DNA from: UBA5066 sp046331465 | GTDB lineage: Bacteria > Acidobacteriota > Thermoanaerobaculia > UBA5066 | Length of the DNA stretch: 64,000 nucleotides | NCBI GenBank assembly: GCA_046331465.1 | Contig: JAXLQV010000003.1 | Span: 1,240,001 to 1,304,000, forward strand | Direction of reading: 5' to 3' | Shown here: in pieces, positions 1 to 6,584 of the stretch | Layout of the letters: each line of letters opens with the position of its first letter | Numbering within the stretch: the stretch's first letter is position 1 | Notes under the pieces: model-generated | Databases searched by the model: none | Seen by the model: only the letters and a program-made list of their open reading frames with translations | Told to the model about the DNA's origin: nothing | Program-made: the position numbers and the translations under genes

Positions 1-506
1 CCCGACACCGCGAGCATCGGCCTGATCGCGAAGTACAACGGATCCGGCACCCGGGCGGCCTCGTCCACGATCAGGAGCCGGACGCCGGAGAAGCCCCGGA
101 CCGTCTCCTCGGTTCCGGGCAGAGCCACGATCCTCGAGCCGTTCTGCCACTCGACCCTCAGGGCGGACTCGTCCTTCACCGGCACGGCGTCCCCGAGACG
201 GTTCCGGAAGTCGGCCACCTTTCGGAATAGCTCTTGGCTCTGGCGCAGGGAGGGCGACAGCAGCAGGACCAGCGCGCCCGGGTTGTAGGCCACCTCGTGG
301 TACGCGATCGCCCCGGTGACGGTCGACTTCCCGGTCTGCCGGGCGCAGAGGAGGAGCATCCGGTCGGCGCGGCTCCGGAGAAGGCTCTCCTGCCACGGGT
401 CGGGGTCCATCCCGGCGCAGCGCATGACCGCGGACGGGTCGAGGCGCATTTGCAGGTCCCGGGCGAGCCGGAGGCCGAGTGGCACGTCGTTCCGGCGGGG
501 CTTCAC
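1..506 (-). CDS. Phage terminase large subunit (ATPase), 3' part cut by window edge
   Basis: Packages phage DNA into the prohead. The 168 visible residues start at a GTG (506-504) that overlaps the stop of the small-terminase gene as GTGA. A Walker A motif, ARQTGKST, lies near residues 55-62, and a Walker B motif, LLIVDEA, near residues 144-150. The segment between them (LLLSPSLRQSQELF and the RGFSGVR run) is typical of terminase ATPase domains. The nuclease domain lies beyond the left edge. It is the last visible gene of a leftward operon beginning at the sigma-like gene. The start is supported by the overlap pattern shared by the whole operon. Confidence 0.9.
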   Translation of the reverse strand, partial: MKPRRNDVPLGLRLARDLQMRLDPSAVMRCAGMDPDPWQESLLRSRADRMLLLCARQTGKSTVTGAIAYHEVAYNPGALVLLLSPSLRQSQELFRKVADFRNRLGDAVPVKDESALRVEWQNGSRIVALPGTEETVRGFSGVRLLIVDEAARVPDPLYFAIRPMLAVS

Positions 507-1030
507 GGGTTCCCCCTGTCGTTGGGCGACGCGGCGACATCCAGGGGCTCCCCCTCCCCGAGGAGCCGGGGCTGAGGTTCGGGGCTGTCGAAGCCACGGA
601 GCGCGTTGGCGACGGCGAGGCGGGCGTCGGGGTACGGGAGGAGGGCGCCGTCGATGACCTCGGCCAGCCGGCCCCACTCCGACGAGTGGAGGACGTCGAC
701 GGAGCCGGAGTGCTTGACCTCCCGCGACTCGGTCCAGCCGGGCTCGTCCTCGCGCTCACGGCCGGGGCCGAAGCGGAGCCAGTTGAAGGGGAGGTCCTTT
801 CGGACCTCGATCTCGGCGGAGAGACGCGCCTGGGCCCTCGCCGTCAGGACGTCCTTTCGGAAGCTTAGGTACTTTCCAGTACGTTCTCGCTCACCTCGCC
901 GCATCCAGGCCATGAAGGTGTTCCGGTCGACGCCGTTGGCCTGGGCAGCGACCCAGTCGTAGGCGCCGGCCCGGATGGCGGCGACGATCGCCTTGTGGCG
1001 CTCCGGAGTGAGAAGGGAGGGGCGGCCCAT
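503..1030 (-). CDS. Terminase small-subunit-like DNA-binding protein
   Basis: A 175-residue protein whose N-terminus (GRPSLLTPERHKAIVAAI, then a turn and VDRNTFMAWMRRG) is a helix-turn-helix typical of phage small terminase subunits, which recognise the packaging site. The C-terminal half has no recognisable motif. It lies directly upstream of the large subunit, overlapping it by four bases. Its ATG overlaps the stop of the preceding 61-residue gene by one base (TGATG). The assignment rests on the HTH and position; a general phage HTH regulator is the alternative. Confidence 0.7.
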   Translation of the reverse strand: MGRPSLLTPERHKAIVAAIRAGAYDWVAAQANGVDRNTFMAWMRRGERERTGKYLSFRKDVLTARAQARLSAEIEVRKDLPFNWLRFGPGREREDEPGWTESREVKHSGSVDVLHSSEWGRLAEVIDGALLPYPDARLAVANALRGFDSPEPQPRLLGEGEPLDVAASPNDRGNP

Positions 1031-1215
1031 CAGGACGGTTCCTTCGCCGGGGCCGTTCCAACCTCCGGTCGACTCATCAGGACGCTCCAGTAGCGCTCAT
1101 CGACGGCTTCCACGGTCCAGCCAAGCGCGAGGAGGACGAGCCAGCCGGGAGATCCGGGAGAGGACCGTCCGTACGCCCACCGGAAGATCCGGGCCTCGCC
1201 CACAGCCCAGGTCAC
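1030..1215 (-). CDS. Small phage protein of unknown function (61 aa)
   Basis: A short reading frame beginning at a GTG (1215-1213) that overlaps the methyltransferase stop as GTGA and ending one base into the ATG of the small-terminase gene. The protein is basic at the start and has a hydrophobic centre (GWLVLLALGWTVEAV), followed by a polar tail. No family is recognised. It is called a gene because it exactly fills the gap between two overlapping operon genes with coupled start and stop signals. The same reading frame extends further upstream but there it shadows the methyltransferase gene. Confidence 0.6.
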   Translation of the reverse strand: MTWAVGEARIFRWAYGRSSPGSPGWLVLLALGWTVEAVDERYWSVLMSRPEVGTAPAKEPS

Positions 1216-2483
1216 GGCTCCTCCGCGAGCCGGGGCTTCTTCCCCGTGGCGTCCTGGTAGCGCTGGAGGGTCACAGCCACGAACTCCGGGGCGAGCTCCA
1301 TGGCGCAGCAGCGCCGACCCGTCCGCTCGGCCGCGATGATCTGGCTCCCCGATCCGCAGAAAGGCTCGTAGCAGACGTCCCCGGGCTCCGTGTGCTGGCG
1401 CATGGGGATCGCGAAGCACTCGACGGGCTTCGGGGTGGGGTGGTCGATGTCTTCCGCGCGGGAGACCGACTCGAGGCTCCAGACGCTGGCGAGTGGTGAA
1501 GCGGCGGCGACCCGAGGAGGCTTCTGGCCCTTCACCCATCCGAAGAAGCAGGGCTCGTGCTGCCACAGGTACCACGACCGGGTGAGGACGGGGCGTTCCT
1601 TGGCCCAGATGATCTGCTGGTGGACGAAGGCGCCGTGGCGCTCCCAGGCCGCCTCGACCATGGCCTGCCGCCTTGAGGCGTGCCAGCAGTACCAGGCAGC
1701 GTCGGGGCGAAGGGCGTGCTCGACGGCGACGGAGATGAAGCCGTCGTAGAGACCATCCCCCTGCTCCGACCGATCGAAGTCGCGGTAGGTGCCGGACCAG
1801 TCCTTGTTGAGGCTCTCGCGGTTCTTCGAGACCTTCGTCCCGGGGTGGTTCGTACCGTCGTAGTCGACGAGGTAGGGCGGGTCGGTGGCGAAGAGGACGG
1901 CGCGGGTGCCGTTCATGAGGCGCTGGACGTCGGCAGCGCTGGTCGAGTCGCCACAGAGGAGACGGTGGTCGCCCAGGAGCCAGAGCTGGCCGGGCTCGGT
2001 ACCCCAGGTCTTCCTCAGCTCGTCGGCGCGACCGATCTGGGCCTCGGCGTCGACGTCCGACTCGGCGCCCGCAGGCAGGACGCCGTGCTCCTTCGCCAGC
2101 TTCGCGAGCATCGCCTTGACCGCGTCCGAGGACGTCTCGACGTTGCGGAGGATCTCGGCGAGATGCTCGTCGTCGGCGCCGGCCATGGCGGCAAGGGGGT
2201 CGAGGGAGGCGAGGAGCTTGGCGGCTTCCTTCTCGTCGACGTCGAGGACGAGGACCGGGACCTCGGTGTCGGGAGTCGTCTCGGCCCGGAGGTGGCCGTC
2301 GATGAGCATCAAGCCCTTGGGAGTCTCCCGGGCCAGGAGGGCGTCGGCGTAGCCGATCTCGCTGAGCAGGCCCTGGAGGGCTTCGCGTTGGGCCTTGGGA
2401 TGCGTCCTCCAGTTGCGCGGGTCGGGGAGGAGGTCCCGGGCCGGGACACGGCGGAGCTCGACGATCCGGTCGCGGATCTTCAC
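1212..2483 (-). CDS. ParB-domain / DNA methyltransferase fusion
   Basis: A 423-residue phage protein with two parts. Residues 1 to about 95 resemble a ParB/sulfiredoxin-like domain (LLPDPRNWRTHPKAQ, then LMLIDGHLRAE). The rest is a beta-class N6-adenine or N4-cytosine methyltransferase with the catalytic DPPY at residues 201-204 and the SAM-binding FCGSGSQIIAAE near the C-terminus. Such proteins methylate phage DNA, probably against host restriction or for packaging control. The GTG start (2483) overlaps the helicase stop. An upstream ATG at 2576 would give 31 more residues, but they are a shadow of the helicase gene's zinc-ribbon end. Confidence 0.88.
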   Translation of the reverse strand: MKIRDRIVELRRVPARDLLPDPRNWRTHPKAQREALQGLLSEIGYADALLARETPKGLMLIDGHLRAETTPDTEVPVLVLDVDEKEAAKLLASLDPLAAMAGADDEHLAEILRNVETSSDAVKAMLAKLAKEHGVLPAGAESDVDAEAQIGRADELRKTWGTEPGQLWLLGDHRLLCGDSTSAADVQRLMNGTRAVLFATDPPYLVDYDGTNHPGTKVSKNRESLNKDWSGTYRDFDRSEQGDGLYDGFISVAVEHALRPDAAWYCWHASRRQAMVEAAWERHGAFVHQQIIWAKERPVLTRSWYLWQHEPCFFGWVKGQKPPRVAAASPLASVWSLESVSRAEDIDHPTPKPVECFAIPMRQHTEPGDVCYEPFCGSGSQIIAAERTGRRCCAMELAPEFVAVTLQRYQDATGKKPRLAEEP

Positions 2484-4675
2484 GAGATCACCTCGTTCAC
2501 AGGCGGATGACAGCGGCGGCAGACGGACTGGCCGGACGCACCGGTCCACCAGTCGCAACCTCCACAGGCGAAGCACGCGGGGGGTCCGGAGGGTATTGAG
2601 GGTCGACCCCCTACCACCTCAGAGAGAATCACTTCAGAAGAACCGGAATCCGTTCCACGTGCGTAGAAAGTGACCCCCGAAACCCTCGGGACCCCCCCGC
2701 CCTCGAGTTCGGTGACGCCCCAGGTGGCCACCTTGTGGCGATCCGGCCCCTTCTCGAAACGAAGGCCCCCCTCGAACCTCTTGGCGTGCTTCGAGAGGTA
2801 GTTGCCCAGGAAACGGGGGTTGATCCGGCTGCCCCGATCTCCCGCCACAGCCAGCAGCGCGTCCCGAAGACGAGCCGCGTCGCCGAGCGCCCCGTGTTCG
2901 GATCCGACGTCCGAGAGTGCGATCACCTCGGCCACCGTGGCGAAGCGGCCGGGGAGAGCCTCCTTCCACGCGACCAGGAGCTGCCCCAGGCGTTGCCGCG
3001 TCGGGTCCTGCTCCTCGATCCGTGCCCGTCCTGCGCAGGGGTCGGCCGTGCCGACCCAGACCAGCGCGGACCGGACGAGGTCGCTCCACTCCTCGAACCT
3101 CCCGAATGGCGCGAGAGCCTGGGGCGGTCGGCCAGCCGCGACGTAGGCCCGGAGGATCGACAGCCCTGCGACGACGAGCCCGGCACGGTGCTCGGGGACG
3201 TACTGGTAGAGGTTGACGTCGAAGCGGCGCTCCTCGGGGCGTTCAACGCCAGGATCGAGGTCGCAGGGGATCACCCTCGTCGTCAGGTCGCCGTCGAAGA
3301 TGAGGTTGTTGCCGGTGCAGAGGAGCGTCACCGAGGTCGAGACCGTCACCGTCCGGCTCATCCCGAGAATCCGGTCCTTGTAGGTCTCCTGGGTGAGGAT
3401 CGAGCAGAGGGTGGAGCCTCCCAGCGGCTTCTCGATGTTGTCGATGCAGACGACCGGGTCGCCCTCCATCAGGACCGAGAGCCAGCGCTTCCTTTCCTCG
3501 GTCGCGTCCTCGCCGAGCGACATGACCGCGCAGGGGCGGCCCGTCGCGATCATCCCGACGACGTCAGCGAGGAGGCTCTTCCCGCTCGCCATCTTCGGGG
3601 CGCGGAACGCGTGGAGCGGGGCGCTCTTCAGGGACTTGCGGACAAGTGCGGTCAGGATCGCCGACACGGCGACGGCGAAGTCGGAGCCAGGACATTCATC
3701 GTTCCGGTCGACGAAGGGGAAGCCGATGAGGAGGGACTCGAAGAGCCGAAGGGCCTCCCGGGCGTCCTCCCTCGTGGGTGAGGTCTTGATCTCGGGGAAG
3801 GCGAGGTCACCCGGGTCGTAGAAGAGCCCGGTGGTCTCGTCGTAGCCGGGCGTCGCCAGAACCGAGCCGTCCGGGCGAAGAGTCGGGGCCTCGATCGTCC
3901 CGGACAGGGGCTTGAGGAACCATGTGCCGCGGGCCTCGAGGGTCTTCGCGACCCTCTCCGGGCAGTCGATCTCGGCCCACTCCATCGTCTTCGCGTTGAA
4001 CTTCATCCAGTGGGCGGCGGCGGTGAGGCGCTCTACGAGGTGGGGGGTCTCCACGGGACGAATGACGAGCGAGCCGGCCGAGCGCTTGAGCCCCCGTCGG
4101 GCCGACTCGTCCTGATATCGGGTCAGGCGGACAAGCAGGCCTCCGCGCTGGAAGACCTCGGTGCCGGCCGATGCGAGGAGGGCCCGCTCGGCGGCGTCGA
4201 CGACGTCGTGTAGCTCGCCGCCCTCGAGCCTGATCTCAGGGAGGCCGTCTTCATGGGCGGGGGACTCCGAGGCTCTCTCGGGGCCAGAACGGTACGTCTC
4301 CCGACAGCCTGCGATCGCCTTTGCGATCGTCTCTTCGCCGTAGGTCCGACCGTTGCCGTAGTGGCGCTCGTCCCACTTCGGCCTGAAGAGGCCGGACTGC
4401 CGGAAGAAGGCGTCGATCTGATCGGTGTCCTTGCCGGTCCAGAACGCCAGCGACGCGCAGAGGGCAAGGTCCGCCTCGCTCTGGCTGCCGTACTGGCCCT
4501 CCCACTTGCCAGCGAAGAGTCGGGTGAAGCGGGCTCCGCTCCGGGAGCGCGAGGCGCGGGCGATCAAGTCGAACGGGACGCCCGTGTCGCCAGAAGTTGC
4601 CGCCGCAGGCTGCTTCCTAGCGGGGAAGTACCGGCGGAGGAGCTCGTCGACGGCCTCCTGCCGCTCGGGGATCAA
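2480..4675 (-). CDS. Phage primase C-terminal/helicase-like protein
   Basis: A 731-residue replication protein that starts at TTG, overlapping the prim-pol stop as TTGA. Residues 45-125 match the linker found after prim-pol domains in phage replication proteins (GSQSEADLALCASLAFWTGK, RPKWDERHYGNGRTYGEETI). Residues 359-367 contain a P-loop-like APKMASGKS, and VVCIDNI near 408-414 is a Walker B-like strand, so the centre is a helicase-like ATPase. The C-terminus carries a CxxC...CxxC zinc ribbon (around residues 700-722). In related elements it is normally fused to the prim-pol domain encoded by the preceding gene, so this is a split version. Confidence 0.8.
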   Translation of the reverse strand: MIPERQEAVDELLRRYFPARKQPAAATSGDTGVPFDLIARASRSRSGARFTRLFAGKWEGQYGSQSEADLALCASLAFWTGKDTDQIDAFFRQSGLFRPKWDERHYGNGRTYGEETIAKAIAGCRETYRSGPERASESPAHEDGLPEIRLEGGELHDVVDAAERALLASAGTEVFQRGGLLVRLTRYQDESARRGLKRSAGSLVIRPVETPHLVERLTAAAHWMKFNAKTMEWAEIDCPERVAKTLEARGTWFLKPLSGTIEAPTLRPDGSVLATPGYDETTGLFYDPGDLAFPEIKTSPTREDAREALRLFESLLIGFPFVDRNDECPGSDFAVAVSAILTALVRKSLKSAPLHAFRAPKMASGKSLLADVVGMIATGRPCAVMSLGEDATEERKRWLSVLMEGDPVVCIDNIEKPLGGSTLCSILTQETYKDRILGMSRTVTVSTSVTLLCTGNNLIFDGDLTTRVIPCDLDPGVERPEERRFDVNLYQYVPEHRAGLVVAGLSILRAYVAAGRPPQALAPFGRFEEWSDLVRSALVWVGTADPCAGRARIEEQDPTRQRLGQLLVAWKEALPGRFATVAEVIALSDVGSEHGALGDAARLRDALLAVAGDRGSRINPRFLGNYLSKHAKRFEGGLRFEKGPDRHKVATWGVTELEGGGVPRVSGVTFYARGTDSGSSEVILSEVVGGRPSIPSGPPACFACGGCDWWTGASGQSVCRRCHPPVNEVIS

Positions 4676-5223
4676 CGAAGGCCTCTGTTCGCGTTGAAGC
4701 GATGCCCCGTCATCGTGAAGTACCGAGCGCGGTCGTAGACCTCGATAAGCGACGACTTCTTGCCGCTGAGACCGCCGAGCGAGGCCCGGACGATGACGTG
4801 GATGCCCGTCCCTGTGACGCTGAGCTCGGCGTAACCGTCGAGCGCGACGAGGACGTCCAACGCCTCATCGGAGATCGTCCCCGTCTCGGGATCCCGGCAC
4901 TTATCGAGGTCGACGCCGCAGAACGGGTCTGACGCGGTGAAGACGAAGCCAAGGCCGTCGGCGTCGTCGCACCCGAGTCGGGCCACGACGTCCTCGAACA
5001 GTCCCCAGGTATTCGGATCGGTCGTCGAGGCGTTGCGGCCCGCTCGGGCGCAGACGGGGAGCTTGGTCCAGTACCTGCGGGTCGCGTTCCACGTCCATCG
5101 CCATCGGATCCACTGCGGGAGCGCGGTCAGGACGAGGGGGATCTCGTCCGGACGGGGAGCCAGCGTCGGAGGCTTCCGGGAGGGATCCTTCTTGGGGTCG
5201 AGGTCCGACGCCTTGCCGCTCAT
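4672..5223 (-). CDS. Bifunctional primase/polymerase N-terminal (prim-pol) domain protein
   Basis: A 183-residue protein with the archaeo-eukaryotic primase fold signature: GVDLDKCRD (metal-binding acidic residues), SVTGTGIHV (the conserved S-x-S/T-G-x-G-x-H type motif) and IEVYDRARYFTMTGH. It makes primers for element replication, probably together with the helicase-like protein in the next gene. The ATG overlaps the upstream stop as ATGA, and its own TGA overlaps the next TTG start. At 183 residues it holds only the catalytic domain; the usual partner domains follow in another frame. Confidence 0.85.
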   Translation of the reverse strand: MSGKASDLDPKKDPSRKPPTLAPRPDEIPLVLTALPQWIRWRWTWNATRRYWTKLPVCARAGRNASTTDPNTWGLFEDVVARLGCDDADGLGFVFTASDPFCGVDLDKCRDPETGTISDEALDVLVALDGYAELSVTGTGIHVIVRASLGGLSGKKSSLIEVYDRARYFTMTGHRFNANRGLR

Positions 5224-5645
5224 CGGCGTGTGTCCCCGTAGCGGCCGTCAGGGCCCGGCCGGGGTGAGACAGGGCGGCGCAGATCGCCTCGGGAATCCCC
5301 CTTCCCAGCGCTGCCTCGCACCCGGTCCGAAGCGTTCGAAGTCCTGCCCGCATGAGGCGAGTCGTGCCCGGAGAGCCCGACGAGACGCTGGACAGAGAAC
5401 GCCTTCTCGCCGAACTCTCGGGTGAGAAGGCCTGTAAAGACCTGGGAGATCGTCAGGCCGACTGGCGTCGAAGCGTCGACGGCGCAAGTACGGGACCCCT
5501 CGTCAACCAGGAACTCGGCATCGAGAAGTACCTGGGCCCGACCGTGAACCCCCTCCGCTGCCAGCGCAGACAAAAGGATCGAGTACCGGACCTCGGTGAT
5601 CGGGACCTTCGTGTCGAACGTGTATCGATAGCTCTCTGAGGTCAT
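5220..5645 (-). CDS. Hypothetical phage protein (141 aa)
   Basis: No family is recognised. The first ~95 residues look folded (ESYRYTFDTKVPITEVRYSI, then VGLTISQVFTGLLTREFG). The last ~40 are rich in Arg, Gly, Pro and Ser and probably disordered. It sits between the sigma-like gene and the prim-pol gene, with an ATGA overlap at each end, so its translation is probably coupled to both. A replication or transcription accessory role is a guess from position only. Confidence 0.65.
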   Translation of the reverse strand: MTSESYRYTFDTKVPITEVRYSILLSALAAEGVHGRAQVLLDAEFLVDEGSRTCAVDASTPVGLTISQVFTGLLTREFGEKAFSVQRLVGLSGHDSPHAGRTSNASDRVRGSAGKGDSRGDLRRPVSPRPGPDGRYGDTRR

Positions 5646-6256
5646 CCGCGCCTCCCCGGTCTTCTCGGCGCCGAACTAGTCCGCGCTCTCTGGTTACCTA
5701 CCGGCGAGCGGCTCAATGTGTCGGACGGACTGAGGTACGCGGCGAGACCCGCTCCCTCGAAGCGCTTTCGGATTCGCTTGATCTCTTCGTAGACGGACCC
5801 GCGGGGTACGCCGGTCCCCTTCGAGATCTCGGAAACCGACGTCCATTTCAGCCACTCGCAGATGTCCCGCTGGCGCGGGGGCAGGTCGGCGATGAGCTTC
5901 TCCAGGTCGATCCGCAGAGCGCGGAGGTCGTCGTCGACCCGCGTCGATCCGTCGGGCCAATCCTCTTCGACGGGCCCAGCCTCCTTGCGGTAGTCCCGGA
6001 CACCCGCTTTCCGGGCCTCGAGCATCGTCGCGATCGCGTGGTCCACGACGCGGTTGATGAACGTCTCTCGCTTGGCGCGCCGCTCGTCGAACTGGTCCAG
6101 GCGTCGGAGCAGGTCAGCCGCGAGCTCTTGTTCGATGTCGGGAATGTCGTCCGATTGGAGTCCGGCGGTCCCCACCAACCGCCTCGCCTTGTGCCGGATC
6201 AGCTTGACGGCGTAGCTATCGAACCCTTCGTAGCGATTCCCCTGGCGGTTCCCCAT
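5642..6256 (-). CDS. Phage-encoded sigma-70-like factor / HTH regulator
   Basis: A 204-residue protein with a sigma region 2-like N-terminal helical part (DSYAVKLIRHKARRLVG ... DIEQELAADLLRRLDQFD, FINRVVDHAIATML) and a region 4-like C-terminal HTH (LPPRQRDICEWLKWTSVSEI, GVPRGSVYEEIKRIRKRFE). It probably redirects RNA polymerase to element genes. It is the first gene of the leftward replication-packaging operon. A GAGGG sequence lies a few bases before its ATG. About 220 bases upstream are two palindromic operators, so it is likely a key switch under repressor control. Confidence 0.75.
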   Translation of the reverse strand: MGNRQGNRYEGFDSYAVKLIRHKARRLVGTAGLQSDDIPDIEQELAADLLRRLDQFDERRAKRETFINRVVDHAIATMLEARKAGVRDYRKEAGPVEEDWPDGSTRVDDDLRALRIDLEKLIADLPPRQRDICEWLKWTSVSEISKGTGVPRGSVYEEIKRIRKRFEGAGLAAYLSPSDTLSRSPVGNQRARTSSAPRRPGRRG

Positions 6257-6584
6257 CCGGCCCTCGCGGGCCGCGGGGGAGGTCGCCTGTCGTTAGGCCG
6301 CGGGATCCGGGACGCTGATGGGCGCTGTCATCGACACGCCGGGCGGACCCGTTCGTGCGGGAGATGGCGATCGCTCATCCCGGAGACACCCACGAAGCCT
6401 CAGCGCCAGGACGAATCAGTCCGGACCGTCGGCCCCGGGAGGGCGGCTTTTGGTCCGCTCTCCCGGAACCCTAGGCGCTACATCTCGTGTAGCAGGTGCT
6501 ACAAATCGTGTAGCACTGCACGCCGGGCGGTCCCAGATCAGCTCGCTCCGACTCCCGGCTTGTCGGGACTAGGAGTTCGCTGTC
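6257..6584. other. Intergenic control region before the sigma-like gene
   Basis: This 328-base gap between the QueC-like gene stop and the sigma-like gene start holds two palindromic operators (6477-6516). No reading frame with a ribosome binding site is convincing here. The promoter of the leftward phage operon must lie in it, but its hexamers could not be identified with confidence. Confidence 0.6.
6477..6516. promoter_or_regulatory. Two tandem palindromic operators
   Basis: Site 1 (6477-6493) is GCTACA-TCTCG-TGTAGC. Site 2 (6496-6516) is GTGCTACA-AATCG-TGTAGCAC. The half-sites are identical and the spacers are both five bases. The centres lie 21 bp apart, about two helical turns, so two dimers could bind on one face of the DNA. 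They lie upstream of the sigma-like gene and probably bind the element's repressor, which is not identifiable in the window. Confidence 0.75.
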
